Positions 1 through 9,185 of a DNA stretch of 62,579 nt are shown one piece after another. The notes under the pieces were generated by a model. That model saw only the letters and a list, made by a program, of their open reading frames with translations, ran no database searches and was not told the DNA's origin. Each line of letters starts with the position of its first letter. Position 1 is the first letter of the stretch. This stretch comes from Neobacillus niacini (GTDB lineage: Bacteria > Bacillota > Bacilli > Bacillales > Cytobacillaceae). A program made the position numbers and the translations under genes. The stretch covers positions 1 to 62,579 of the forward strand of contig NZ_JAMBOB010000018.1 of assembly GCF_023715415.1 (NCBI RefSeq), written 5' to 3'.

Positions 1-131
1 TAAGCATGCCTTCATGTAGCCAAATGGTCTAAAACTCATTCAATACATCCCACTTTAATCTTCTAAGTGTTTTGAAATCCTGCGAATAAGTGAGTATTTG
101 AGAGATAAATGTATCTTACTGAGGGAGCTCA
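1..131. other. intergenic, no gene seen
   Basis: AT-rich stretch at the left edge. I see no open reading frame with a ribosome binding site and no convincing structured RNA. The neighbouring gene to the left, outside the window, cannot be inferred. Confidence 0.5.
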
Positions 132-160
132 ATAAGAAAAGGGATTGCAGCGGCAATCCC
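132..160 (-). terminator. terminator of the metallo-hydrolase gene
   Basis: Eight-base-pair stem GGGATTGC / GCAATCCC with a four-base loop, followed on the minus strand by TTTTCTT. It lies about 95 bases beyond the stop codon of the gene ending at 254. Confidence 0.7.
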
Positions 161-253
161 AGACTTAAACTCTTGCACCCTTTTCTTTAAGTACACAATT
201 TCACAAAGATTAGCTGCTTTTGACCAACTACTCCTTATGTGTACAATACCAAT

Positions 254-1423
254 TTACAATTCCCACCATGATGGAATAGGAGTAGATAACGATCCAATTA
301 ATGGAACAGTTTCACCGATTTTAGGAGCGATAAGATTCACATCTTTTTTATTTGCCTCTTTTAATGCTCGTTCGATTGGTTCTGTCCAACCATGATTCGC
401 AAGGGTAAAGGCACCCCAATGCATTAACATCATATGCTTGCCTTTTACATCTATATTAGCCTGTACAGATTCTTCCGGAAACATATGAGCCCAAGACCAG
501 CGTCTATCATATTGACCGCCTTCTATTAAAGCGATATCAAAAGGTCCGTATTTATCGCCAATTTCCTTAAAATGTGCATCATAGCCACCATCTCCACTGG
601 TATAGAAACGTGTTTGTTTTCCAAGAATGGCCCAACCACCCCAAAGGGTCGAATCTCGATTTAAAATCCCTCTTCCAGAGAAATGTTTGGATGGAGTTAA
701 TGCAATGGTTAAATCTTGGAACTCAGTTTCATCCCACCAATTAAGTTCTGTGATTTTTTCTTTTGCAACTCCCCATCGAATCAAATGATTACTTACTCCG
801 TAAGGAACGAAGAAATGACCGACCTTGCTCTTTAGCTTTTTTATAGATTGATAATCTAAGTGGTCGTAATGATCATGCGTAATAAAGACAGCATCAATAG
901 GGGGCATTTCTTCAATCATATCCAACATATCTTCACTGTAACGTTTAGGTCCTACAAAGGAAACAGGTGAAGCTATGGGACCTAACATGGGATCAATGAG
1001 TATCTTTTTATTATCGATACTAAGTAGATAAGCAGAATGCCCAAACCAGGTTAAACTATCTTCTTTACTATTAATTTTGTTCCAATCAATCTCAGAAACA
1101 GGAATTTGACCAGCAGGATTGCGTTCTTTACCACCTGAATTAGTGTCCTCAAACGTGGAGGGGATGTTAGATTTTGTTGGTGACTGATAGACAAATTTCC
1201 CGTTATGATAATTATCAAACGTATTATATACCTCTTTTTGGTCGTTCCTAGGGTTCCAGCCGAATACTGGATGTATATTTATAAACAAAGAAATCACAAC
1301 TCCTAATATGACTAATAAAGCCAATAAATAAATAAATATTTTTTTTATAATTCTTTTCTTACCTTTTGGTGCAACATGTCCGTTCATATTCTGCGTTGTA
1401 GTAAGTTCTTCGAAATTCGACAT
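254..1423 (-). CDS. membrane-anchored MBL-fold metallo-hydrolase (NAPE-PLD/UlaG-like)
   Basis: A 389-residue protein with one N-terminal membrane segment (about residues 29-50) preceded by a Lys/Arg-rich cytoplasmic stretch, so the catalytic domain should lie outside the membrane. The metallo-beta-lactamase zinc motif HDHYDH is at 183-188. Further likely metal ligands are H247 (PSKHFSG), D278 (TSGDGG) and the His of MLMHWG near residue 335. The opening WFGHSAYLL...ILIDPMLG is typical of the NAPE-hydrolysing phospholipase D-like/UlaG branch, which cleaves phosphodiester or lactone bonds; the real substrate is unknown. It is the last gene of a co-directional run after the DUF4405 and P460-like genes (gaps 121 and 100 bases), so co-transcription is possible but unproven. 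Confidence 0.85.
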   Translation of the reverse strand: MSNFEELTTTQNMNGHVAPKGKKRIIKKIFIYLLALLVILGVVISLFINIHPVFGWNPRNDQKEVYNTFDNYHNGKFVYQSPTKSNIPSTFEDTNSGGKERNPAGQIPVSEIDWNKINSKEDSLTWFGHSAYLLSIDNKKILIDPMLGPIASPVSFVGPKRYSEDMLDMIEEMPPIDAVFITHDHYDHLDYQSIKKLKSKVGHFFVPYGVSNHLIRWGVAKEKITELNWWDETEFQDLTIALTPSKHFSGRGILNRDSTLWGGWAILGKQTRFYTSGDGGYDAHFKEIGDKYGPFDIALIEGGQYDRRWSWAHMFPEESVQANIDVKGKHMMLMHWGAFTLANHGWTEPIERALKEANKKDVNLIAPKIGETVPLIGSLSTPIPSWWEL

Positions 1424-1544
1424 TTTATCACCCGTCTTTCATTTTCAATTAAGAAAAAAGATAAGCCGCTAAAAAAATGCTGGGCAACCTTGTTACATCA
1501 TGTTGTTTTATAGATTTTGACTTGTTGGACGAATAAGCATCTCA

Positions 1545-2246
1545 TTAATGGCTACTTGTCTTCCTTTTGTAAGCCTTAGCTTTTTCCTTCCCCTGAATAA
1601 ATTTCAGAACATAATGAGTTCCACTGATATAAATTCCCATGATAGCGAGTTGTTCTATTAAAAATCCCATGAAAGATTCGTTATAGCTCCAACCGAAAGG
1701 ATAATATATGGTTAACCTTGAAAGCATATCCCTCTCGATGGAAGTCTGCACACCATATACAACTATCAACACCGCTAACACACGCATCGCGATTGTGCGG
1801 ATACGACTCGTGCTGGTAATTCCCGTCATCTTTCTTACTGCATTGATAATTGTTCCCCAGGACATTCCTATGTGCACAGACATGAAGATAAATCCCCAAT
1901 ATGAAGTCTGAACATGTATCTGTCGTAGAATCATGTCATTTTCTACCGGAATAGAGGGAAATATGTCACTGGAAATTGGAACGGAACTTATTATTATCAC
2001 AGCCATAGATACAAGAAAAAGCAGATTTACCGTTATGCTTAGAATACGACGTACATTGTACTTTCCCTTAATAATTGTCTTATACCATCGTCTATTTATT
2101 ATATTGTGAACAATAAACAATATTAGCAGGACAACTCCAATGAGTTCATGAATTGTATTTCCGGTAATTTCGTAAGCCATCGCCACTAACATCATAATGG
2201 TCATGGTAAGGTCGATAACCATCCTGATTAACATATTTCCTTTCAA
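1545..2246 (-). CDS. DUF4405 membrane protein, probable di-haem cytochrome b-like
   Basis: A 233-residue protein with about five membrane helices, recognised as a DUF4405-type protein. Two His pairs are visible, H33/H47 in one helical hairpin and H111/H125 in another, each spaced by 14 residues. That is the pattern expected for two b-type haems held between helices (inference). A TTG start follows GAGGAG; an ATG four codons later follows AAAGGA and is an alternative start. It lies 100 bases downstream of a c-type haem lipoprotein, which suggests a membrane electron-transfer pair. No enzyme domain is present. Confidence 0.8.
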   Translation of the reverse strand: MKGNMLIRMVIDLTMTIMMLVAMAYEITGNTIHELIGVVLLILFIVHNIINRRWYKTIIKGKYNVRRILSITVNLLFLVSMAVIIISSVPISSDIFPSIPVENDMILRQIHVQTSYWGFIFMSVHIGMSWGTIINAVRKMTGITSTSRIRTIAMRVLAVLIVVYGVQTSIERDMLSRLTIYYPFGWSYNESFMGFLIEQLAIMGIYISGTHYVLKFIQGKEKAKAYKRKTSSH

Positions 2247-2346
2247 AAACTTCTCCTCTTTCTAATTTAATTTAAATGTGGGTTTGTTTTCTGTAGTGAT
2301 GTATAAGTGGGATATATCCAAGTCCCTTTTAAATGGGAACAATCGA

Positions 2347-3075
2347 TCAGTTATTCAACTGATTTAAATAAATCGTCAGAAGCACATCCTGGACGATCCC
2401 CTCTTCAATCTCATCTCCGATTAAGCCACTTTCTTCATCAAGAACATCCTGCCGACCATCCATGTGAGCAGCTACTTCTTTTACCTCCCAGCCCTTGGCA
2501 TGAAAACCTATGATTTGAGATTCTGTACTGCCGTCCTTTGATCCTGTAAGTTCATCAAGATCATAACTTTTCATCTCATCCAACTTATTCACGTAGTCAT
2601 CTCTTTCCGCATTCGCATGGCAGGAAAAGCAACGACCGATGTCTGCCTCTTCATCCACTGACCCGTCAGGAGAAAATGACTGGTATTTCCAATCCCCGTT
2701 ACGCATATCGGGAGGGTTTTGGTCACCCCAACCAGTGCGCTTTTCCATTACGAAGATTTGGTCAAGTTCTTCATCCTCATAGATCTCAAGTGTGATTACA
2801 GTACCACTAGGTATCGGCTGTCCATCCTGCACTGCTTCAATTGCTTCCCGACTAGTGTAGAGTTCTTCGTAAGTATTTCCACGAGTCACAGTCGTGAAGA
2901 GCTCTCCCTTTTCGTAGCCTTCAGGGAATTTGACAAGTTCAGTACCACTCCCAGGGGACTCTTGTTTAGCACTAGATTGCTCCTGTTGGGAAATCCCATT
3001 TGTATCAGTGTTGTTGCATGCAGTAAGAGTGAGCGACATTACCAATGCAAGAGACGGAAAAAATAGTTTTTTCAT
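2347..3075 (-). CDS. cytochrome P460-like haem lipoprotein
   Basis: A 242-residue exported protein. The signal peptide ends in a lipobox with the lipidated Cys at 20 (TLTAC), followed by a Ser/Gln-rich linker. The globular part carries a c-type haem attachment motif CFSCH at 149-153 and a mixed beta-rich body with an EKRTGWG segment, as in the cytochrome P460 family. Known family members bind haem covalently and some oxidise hydroxylamine; this bacillar member more likely has a redox or sensing role (inference). Start is supported by AGGAGG nine bases upstream. It is followed by the DUF4405 haem-type membrane protein. Confidence 0.78.
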   Translation of the reverse strand: MKKLFFPSLALVMSLTLTACNNTDTNGISQQEQSSAKQESPGSGTELVKFPEGYEKGELFTTVTRGNTYEELYTSREAIEAVQDGQPIPSGTVITLEIYEDEELDQIFVMEKRTGWGDQNPPDMRNGDWKYQSFSPDGSVDEEADIGRCFSCHANAERDDYVNKLDEMKSYDLDELTGSKDGSTESQIIGFHAKGWEVKEVAAHMDGRQDVLDEESGLIGDEIEEGIVQDVLLTIYLNQLNN

Positions 3076-3214
3076 TTGCTTTCCTCCTAAAATTTTTCAT
3101 AGATGCTGCCGCTGCAACACCTTGTTCAACCCTTGCATCCGTTTGTTTAATCGCAAAGCTTCACAAGCTTAAATTCAATTTCATATTTAATTGAATTAAT
3201 ATCTTAAATACCAA

Positions 3215-3248
3215 ACGAGCAGCCCTAAAAAAGTAGGGGCTGCTTCGT
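3215..3248 (-). terminator. hairpin after the SDR gene
   Basis: Stem of about ten pairs (GCAGCCC against GGGGCTGC with flanking pairs, one bulge) just beyond the SDR stop codon. The U-run is poor, so termination efficiency is uncertain. Confidence 0.5.
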
Positions 3249-3264
3249 TACAAAAGTTTTGTTT

Positions 3265-4005
3265 TTACAGTTCTTGAATGGTTGGACGAACAATCATTTC
3301 ATTAATCGCTACATCTAATGGTTGTTCAATTGCAAATGCAATGGCACGAGCAATGCTTGCAGGCTCGATTCCAATTTTACTATCTTCAACGATGGCAGAT
3401 TTTAATTCTGGATCTGAAATGGCTTCTAGCAATTCTGTAGTAATAGTTCCTGGCGAGATAATGGTTGTACGAATATTGTTGCTAGCCTCTTCTATACGGA
3501 GACCTTCTGTAATGGCACGTACAGCAAACTTTGTACCACTATAAACTGAGCCAGCAGGGAATACTAAGTGACCAGCTATTGAAGAAACGTTAATAATATG
3601 ACCTTCTTTTCTTTCTCTCATAGACGGAAGAACAGCAGCAATACCATAAAGTACACCCTTGATATTAACATCAATCATCATATCCCATTCATTGATTTTT
3701 TTCTGATGAACAGGTGATAGTGGCATTACTCCGGCATTATTGACCATTACATCAATCTTGCCAAACTCTTTAAGAGCATATTCGGCTACCTCTTCCATTT
3801 GTTCATGCGATGCAACATCCGTCACTTTATAAATCGCTTGTCCGCCATTATTTTGAATCTCTTCTTGCAGTTTTTTTAAACGGTCTTCACGGCGAGCCGC
3901 TAAAACCAACTTCGCACCTTTTGATGCAAGTTCTTTTGCAGTGGCTTCTCCAATCCCACTAGAGGCACCCGTAATAATGACAACCATATCTTGAATATTT
4001 GACAT
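3265..4005 (-). CDS. short-chain dehydrogenase/reductase
   Basis: A 246-residue classical SDR. The cofactor motif TGASSGIG is at 12-19, NNAG at 89-92, the catalytic Ser at 141/142, and YSGTK gives the Tyr155/Lys159 pair. Length is typical for the family. The Arg residues after the first strand (ARRE) favour NADP(H). The substrate is unknown. It lies 59 bases downstream of the broken Old-Yellow-Enzyme gene and is probably in the same MerR-controlled transcript, which points to a role in reducing electrophiles such as aldehydes, ketones or quinones. Confidence 0.9.
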   Translation of the reverse strand: MSNIQDMVVIITGASSGIGEATAKELASKGAKLVLAARREDRLKKLQEEIQNNGGQAIYKVTDVASHEQMEEVAEYALKEFGKIDVMVNNAGVMPLSPVHQKKINEWDMMIDVNIKGVLYGIAAVLPSMRERKEGHIINVSSIAGHLVFPAGSVYSGTKFAVRAITEGLRIEEASNNIRTTIISPGTITTELLEAISDPELKSAIVEDSKIGIEPASIARAIAFAIEQPLDVAINEMIVRPTIQEL

Positions 4006-4064
4006 ATAAATAAATCCCTTTCTCTATACAAACGTGATAAAAAACAGTCACTTTTTTTATGATA

Positions 4065-5194
4065 TTATTCTTCGATCTTAAACCATGGACCTGAAGCTTG
4101 AATTACATTCCAAAGTTTTTCTGGAAGCTCCAGATCGCTTACTTTTGAAGTCTTAATGGATGTCTCAATTTCTGCTTCTTTTCCATTCTGGACCTTTTCT
4201 ACCCAGTCTGGATTCATGATTAATCCATGTCCAACCGCTGCTAAGGATAGACCCTTACCTAATGCTGTTGTAACATTATCTGCAGCTACCAACCAGCAGC
4301 CATTACAGGAACTCTGCCGTTTACATGTTCAACAATTAATTCAAGATATGTTTTTTCATCTTGACTATCGACTGGCTTTGAAGAAAGAGCATCAGCTAAT
4401 GAAGCATGTACATAATCAACATCTGCTTCGACAAGACGATTAATTAATTCATAGGTATCCTTCATTCTCAAACCGCCTTCTTCATGTTCGTCAGGAGAAA
4501 TTCTGTAGCCGAAAATAAACGGTTTTGTTGCATGCTTCTTAATCACATTTTTCAATTCATGTACGACTGCCAATGGGAAACGCAAGCGATTTTCTAGAGA
4601 GCCACCCCATTCATCCTCACGTCTATTGAAGAAAGGTGAGAAGAAGTTTTGAAGTAAAAATCCGTGGGCACCATGAACTTCAACTCCATCAAAACCAGCC
4701 TCAATAGCTCTTCTGGTTGTTTCTCCAAACGCATGAATCACTTCCATTATTTCATCATGTGAAAGTTCTCTAGGTAATACGGAAGGAGCAAAGCCAGTAG
4801 CTTCCGTCTCTACAGCACTGGAACTAACCACCTCACCATTTGGAGTTAAAGATGGCAGCGCTTTGTTACCTGCATGGAAAATCTGAAGTAATGCAGGAGC
4901 TCCACCGCTTTTCGCAGCATCAGCTAATTTACGCAGACTTGGAATAAATTTATCGTCATAAGCTGCGAATTCATGCGTAAAACCTATACCGTTTTGTTGC
5001 ACATGTGTACAGCCAGTGATAACAAGTCCTACTCCATTGACTCTTTTTTTATAATAGTTCACTTCTTCATTTGAAATGGTGTAATCGTCATTACTGCTCC
5101 AAGTTGTCATCGGTGCCATAACGACTCTATTTTTAATGGTGATCCCATTTTTAAATGTAAGTGATTCAAATAAGCTGTTATATTTTGTGTTCAT
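4065..5194 (-). pseudogene. NADH:flavin oxidoreductase (Old Yellow Enzyme, YqiG-like), frameshifted
   Basis: Two reading frames, 4286-5194 (302 residues) and 4065-4292, together give a normal-length Old Yellow Enzyme of about 375 residues. The first part holds the FMN-binding N terminus (NRVVMAPMTTWSS), the EVHGAHG catalytic His segment and the FSPFFNRR loop. It stops at VPVMAAGW, exactly where the second frame continues with VAADNVTTAL. Adding one T at about 4289 (GGTTGG to GGTTTGG) restores one continuous frame. Either the gene is a recent pseudogene or the assembly lost one T. The family reduces alpha/beta-unsaturated carbonyls and nitro compounds. A MerR-type promoter lies upstream. Confidence 0.85.
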
Positions 5195-5274
5195 TTTTTA
5201 ACCTCTTTCTATTTGTATAATTTTTATTCTGTAAAGGTGTATCAACCCTTCACGTGTTTAACTGGTGCAAGAAT

Positions 5275-5305
5275 AGATTAATCCTTAGAGTGCACTCTAA
5301 AGCAA
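5275..5305 (-). promoter_or_regulatory. MerR-type promoter/operator of the oxidoreductase operon
   Basis: Read on the minus strand, -35 TTGCTT and -10 TAATCT are separated by 19 bases. The spacer contains the dyad TTAGAGT GC ACTCTAA. An overlong 19-base spacer with a central dyad is the hallmark of MerR-activated promoters. It lies about 80 bases before the broken OYE gene. Confidence 0.8.
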
Positions 5306-5397
5306 GTGTTTTATTATTTGTATTTTTCCCATGGAACCATGATTTCGAAATCTTGCCTGTACGAGATTTATCAAAAAGATACGATACCAACCCGTAG

Positions 5398-5772
5398 CTA
5401 ATTTGTTGAGAAACACTCTCCTAATTCATTTTCATAAAAATTTATTTTATTATCCAGATGCATTAAACTTTGACGGAGCTTTTCAAATTCTTCCACTACT
5501 TTTTTTCGATGTTTTTTAAGTAGAGCTAATCTTTCTTCCATTGTTTCATCTCCGATATGCCCCCACATGGCAAATTGTTTCATGTCTTTTAGTGACATCC
5601 CCGTATTTTTTAGGTGGAGCAAAGACTCAATCCACAATTTATTTTCATCCGAGTAGATTCTGACATTGTTATCGTCTCTGTTTACTTTTATTAACCCTTC
5701 CTTTTCATAAAACCTCAATGTATGTTCGCTTAACCCAACAATTCTAGAAAATTCTCCAATAGAATATGTCAA
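5398..5772 (-). CDS. MerR-family transcriptional regulator
   Basis: A 124-residue regulator with an N-terminal winged helix-turn-helix (SIGEFSRIVGLSEHTLRFYEKEGL, roughly residues 3-26), then the MerR wing and a long coiled coil from about 80 to 115. It belongs to the small AdhR/NmlR-like group that responds to aldehydes or electrophiles. The only Cys is near the C terminus (about 121), so a Cys-based thiol switch at the usual mid-protein position is absent. The TTG start follows GGAGGG by six bases. It appears to control its own promoter and that of the downstream oxidoreductase operon through matching dyads. Confidence 0.88.
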   Translation of the reverse strand: MTYSIGEFSRIVGLSEHTLRFYEKEGLIKVNRDDNNVRIYSDENKLWIESLLHLKNTGMSLKDMKQFAMWGHIGDETMEERLALLKKHRKKVVEEFEKLRQSLMHLDNKINFYENELGECFSTN

Positions 5773-5834
5773 TTAACACCCTCCATTATGATATGTCTAT
5801 ATCTTCTTTCATTTTTAATTTGTGACACAAAGTA

Positions 5835-5865
5835 AGAGTAATGCTTAGAGTTTACTCTAAGTCAA
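5835..5865 (-). promoter_or_regulatory. MerR-type promoter/operator of the merR gene
   Basis: On the minus strand -35 TTGACT and -10 TACTCT are separated by 19 bases, with the dyad CTTAGAGT..ACTCTAAG in the spacer. The half-sites match those at 5284-5300, so one regulator probably binds both. Confidence 0.8.
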
Positions 5866-5932
5866 GAATTTTTAATTCTTCTACCCGTTTTGAGGTGCTT
5901 TCCCAAAGTACGTACAATGATTCACAATAAAG

Positions 5933-5962
5933 AAAGCTGCCTCAATATAAAATTGGGACAGC
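5933..5962 (-). terminator. terminator of the aldo/keto reductase gene
   Basis: Imperfect hairpin with arms AAGCTG-CAAT and ATTG-CAGCTT, followed on the minus strand by TTTCTTTATT. Confidence 0.6.
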
Positions 5963-5973
5963 TTATTGTGTAA

Positions 5974-6825
5974 TTAAATATCGAGTTTCCTTGTTCCGAT
6001 CCATTTCACCATTTCAGGATCTCTATGAGAGAAGAACAAACTTTCTTTCGTGTCTAATGCAGCAATTTTCTCCATATCTTCTTGACTTAATTGGAAGTCA
6101 AAGATATTGAAGTTTTCGATAATTCTTTCCTGACGAACTGATTTTGGAATAGCAACGACTCCTCTTAGTGTCAGCCAACGTAAAATCACCTGTGCAACGG
6201 ATTTATTATGCTTTTCCGCAATTGAAACTAACACGTCATTCTGGAAAATATCATTTTTACCTTCAGCAAAAGGTCCCCAAGACTGTATTTGCACATTATT
6301 CTCTTTCATGAATTGAGCACTTTCAATTTGCTGGTTGAAAGGATGCGTTTCAACCTGGTTAACAGCAGGAATGACTTCATTATGAATGATTAAATCGATC
6401 AAACGGTCTGGGTGGAAGTTACTCACCCCGATTGCCCTGATTTTTCCTTCACGGTACAATTCCTCCATTGCACGCCAAGAGCCGTGTACATCACCAAATG
6501 GCTGGTGAATTAAATATAAATCCAAATAATCCAATTGCAATCTTTCCAGTGATTTTGCGAATGCTTTCTTTGTGCTCTCATAACCCGCATCCTGAACCCA
6601 TAGTTTTGTTGTAATGAACAATTCATCTCTTGGTACATCACTGCGCTTAATGGCTCTGCCCACCGCTTCTTCATTTAGGTACGAGGCAGCTGTATCAATT
6701 AGACGATAGCCTGCCATAAGAGCATCGTAAACCGCTTGTTCACATTCTTGTGGATCATTCATTTGAAAAACACCAAACCCGAGTATAGGCATCTCAACAC
6801 CATTGTTCAAAATTACTTTTTGCAT
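5974..6825 (-). CDS. aldo/keto reductase
   Basis: A 283-residue (alpha/beta)8 NADPH-dependent reductase close in layout to Bacillus YtbE/YvgN. The catalytic tetrad is visible: D46 and Y51 in RLIDTAASYLNEE, Lys in TTKLW and His in YLIHQPFG. The C-terminal cofactor segment IPKSVRQERIIEN binds the 2'-phosphate of NADPH. Start has AGGAGGAG upstream. It is divergent from the AraC regulator at 7022 and follows the MerR cluster. This fits a detoxification island for reactive carbonyls, but no MerR dyad is visible in its own promoter region. Confidence 0.92.
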   Translation of the reverse strand: MQKVILNNGVEMPILGFGVFQMNDPQECEQAVYDALMAGYRLIDTAASYLNEEAVGRAIKRSDVPRDELFITTKLWVQDAGYESTKKAFAKSLERLQLDYLDLYLIHQPFGDVHGSWRAMEELYREGKIRAIGVSNFHPDRLIDLIIHNEVIPAVNQVETHPFNQQIESAQFMKENNVQIQSWGPFAEGKNDIFQNDVLVSIAEKHNKSVAQVILRWLTLRGVVAIPKSVRQERIIENFNIFDFQLSQEDMEKIAALDTKESLFFSHRDPEMVKWIGTRKLDI

Positions 6826-7021
6826 ATAAACTCCTCCTACTTTTTAACATTTCATTAAGCATTCTTGTTTATTAAAAATTTCTCATTATTATTATGCAAT
6901 AATTACTAAGTAGACTGATATCCAATTCCTATCAAATCATTGCCTAATCCTCTCACCATACTTTCGCAACATAGTAAAGTGCATTACAATTGAGATATAA
7001 GAAAAGAACACGGAGGTCAAT

Positions 7022-7936
7022 ATGTCTGAACAACATAAATACCAGGCTGAACTTGCCAAACTCATTAAGTATCAAACAGGTCAGGACGGGGGTCATGGGA
7101 CTGCTATTCCGTCTTTATTTTTCTCTCATTTCTCTAATGCAGCTGGACCATTTTACGGTGTTCATAGTCCTTCCTTATGCATCGTCGTTCAAGGTATGAA
7201 GGATGTCCTGCTATCAGAGGAGCTCTTTAGATACGGACCTGCCGATTACCTTGTTACGTCCGTTAACTTGCCAATTATCGGGCAAGTAATAGAGGCTTCT
7301 TCCAAGGTTCCCTATCTGGCTCTTAAAATTGAGTTTACTCCTAATGAAATATTAGAAGTTTTAGGAGATTTTCAAATGGGTATGAGTAAAGAAGAAAATA
7401 CTAAGATAGGGATGTATGTCAACCTGATAGAGTTACCTCTGTTGGAAGCGGTAGCCAGATTTGTTCGCTTACTTGACAATCCTGAAGATATCCCGATCCT
7501 TGCTCCTCTTATCAAAAAGGAAATCATCTATAGGGTTCTACAAGGTCGGCACGGTGCTGCACTGGGGCAAATTGCAGTAGAAGGAAGTTCTGCCTTTCAA
7601 ATCAGTGACGCAATCGAACATATCATGAATAATTATGATCGGGCTATTCGGGTGGAGGAACTTGCGGAAATAGCCAATATGGGTGTTTCATCGCTTCATA
7701 GACATTTTAAAGAGGTTACCACGATGAGCCCCATAAAGTTCCAAAAACAACTGAGACTGCAGGAAGCCCGTCATTTGTTATTAACTGAGGCAGCAGATGC
7801 TGCAGATGTTGCATACCGGGTAGGTTATGAAAGTCCATCGCAATTCAGCCGTGAATACTCCCGACTGTTTGGCTTACCACCCAAAGAGGATATAAAAAGG
7901 TTGAAAGAATCCTATGACCATAGGATAAATGCGTGA
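7022..7936 (+). CDS. AraC-family transcriptional regulator
   Basis: A 304-residue regulator with an N-terminal cupin-like AraC_N ligand domain (about 25-170, motif SPSLCIVVQG) and a C-terminal pair of helix-turn-helix motifs (about 195-295, including SSLHRHFKEVTTMSPIKFQK and YRVGYESPSQFSREYSRLFG). GGAGG lies five bases before the ATG. It is divergent from the aldo/keto reductase, its probable target. The same pairing of AraC_N regulators with reductases is common in Bacillaceae. The inducer is unknown. Confidence 0.9.
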   Translation: MSEQHKYQAELAKLIKYQTGQDGGHGTAIPSLFFSHFSNAAGPFYGVHSPSLCIVVQGMKDVLLSEELFRYGPADYLVTSVNLPIIGQVIEASSKVPYLALKIEFTPNEILEVLGDFQMGMSKEENTKIGMYVNLIELPLLEAVARFVRLLDNPEDIPILAPLIKKEIIYRVLQGRHGAALGQIAVEGSSAFQISDAIEHIMNNYDRAIRVEELAEIANMGVSSLHRHFKEVTTMSPIKFQKQLRLQEARHLLLTEAADAADVAYRVGYESPSQFSREYSRLFGLPPKEDIKRLKESYDHRINA

Positions 7937-7983
7937 ATACAACAAGGTGAAGTGGCATTAGACCACCGCTCCTTGTTGTATTT
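7937..7983. terminator. long hairpin terminator between convergent genes
   Basis: Outer stem of 12 perfect pairs (AATACAACAAGG / CCTTGTTGTATT) with an inner GTGG/CCAC hairpin. Placed between the araC-type gene and the convergent hydrolase; the T-run is short on both strands. Confidence 0.65.
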
Positions 7984-8028
7984 ATTGCCAATTTACATTT
8001 CTAAGCCAGGAACTTCTAACGTGTGTAT

Positions 8029-9063
8029 TTACAAGGTGTTTGTTTTCGTTAATTCCTGTTCAATACCACTCATTATCTCAAATGCTCCATCCGACTTATT
8101 GGAGCAAACTACAACCTTAATTGATGAGTCAGGATAATAAGCAGAATGAAAGCTCACACCAGGATCATATCCCATTACATGGTATTTTAGGATATTGTTA
8201 TCTGTTTTTTTCTTTATCCAAATACCATATCCATAGAAACTAGTTTCTTTGACTTGTGTATGTAGTGTTAAGAGTTTTTTTGTATAAGTATCATTTAAAA
8301 GCTGGTGATTTAAAAGTGCGTTCCATAGTTTAGCCATATCATTAGCTGTTACAAATACACCGCCATCGGATCCACCTTTTACTGGTAAAGAATAGATGTT
8401 GGTTTTCCAAGTTCCATCAGGGTTATCAATATATCCTAATGCTGTATTTGGCGGCAGGGAATCAAATGAAAAGTATCCAGACTGCGTCATATCAGCTTTA
8501 TTGAAAATGTATTTTTGAACATAATCAGAGAATTCGAGTTTACTTGCCTGTTCAACAATTAATCCTAATAAAATATAACCAGCATTATTATAGTGAAACG
8601 ATTCTCCTACTTGGGACTTCATTGAATGATTTTGAAACATTGGTAAGAAGTCTTTTAACTTTCTTATTTGATACATTGGATTTTGAATCCAAAGCTCCTC
8701 AAAGTTATCCATTACATCCTCATCAAAATAATCCGGTATCCCAGAAGTATGTGTTAGTAAATGATGGACAGTCACATGATCATCAAAATGTTGAAAATCA
8801 ATATTAAGACAATCGATCAATTTAGAATCAAAAGAGACTTCCCTCTCTTGTACAAGCTGACAAATGGCTATTGCAGTGAAAAGTTTGCATCCAGATGCTA
8901 TACCAAATCGAGTACCAGAATTATTTTCTAATTGATCTGAACGGTTGGCATAACCAAAGTTTTTATCTACTATAACCTTTTCCTTACCTTCAACAAATAC
9001 CGAACCTGAAAAATCAACATTCCTTTGAATATTTGAAACTATTTCTTCTATATTTATGTTCAT
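8029..9063 (-). CDS. serine hydrolase, beta-lactamase class C/PBP4* family
   Basis: A 344-residue protein of the serine beta-lactamase-like family. The active-site SxxK is S57-G-C-K60 and the second motif is YNN at 158-160; HTSGIPDYF is the conserved loop between them. There is no signal peptide, so it is probably cytoplasmic, and it is more likely an esterase or peptidase than an antibiotic-resistance enzyme. GGAGG lies seven bases upstream of the ATG. It has no obvious operon partner: a strong terminator separates it from the next gene upstream. Confidence 0.85.
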   Translation of the reverse strand: MNINIEEIVSNIQRNVDFSGSVFVEGKEKVIVDKNFGYANRSDQLENNSGTRFGIASGCKLFTAIAICQLVQEREVSFDSKLIDCLNIDFQHFDDHVTVHHLLTHTSGIPDYFDEDVMDNFEELWIQNPMYQIRKLKDFLPMFQNHSMKSQVGESFHYNNAGYILLGLIVEQASKLEFSDYVQKYIFNKADMTQSGYFSFDSLPPNTALGYIDNPDGTWKTNIYSLPVKGGSDGGVFVTANDMAKLWNALLNHQLLNDTYTKKLLTLHTQVKETSFYGYGIWIKKKTDNNILKYHVMGYDPGVSFHSAYYPDSSIKVVVCSNKSDGAFEIMSGIEQELTKTNTL

Positions 9064-9116
9064 AGCTATTCCTCCAGATTTCTATACAATTTAATCATCA
9101 AAATGCTCATATCAAT

Positions 9117-9159
9117 AAAATAGACCAACAAATCTAATTACAATTTGTTGGTCTATTTT
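9117..9159. terminator. 17-bp perfect terminator hairpin
   Basis: Arms of 17 bases at 9117-9133 and 9143-9159 are perfectly complementary, begin with AAAA and end with TTTT, and enclose a nine-base loop. It ends the hydrolase transcript from 9743 on the minus strand and would act in both directions. Confidence 0.85.
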
Positions 9160-9185
9160 ACCATATTATGACAGGACTGTCGTTT

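Noticed and set aside
8029..9063. Antibiotic-resistance beta-lactamase
   Set aside because: SxxK and YNN place it in the broad serine-hydrolase family, but there is no signal peptide and length and sequence do not point to a resistance enzyme.
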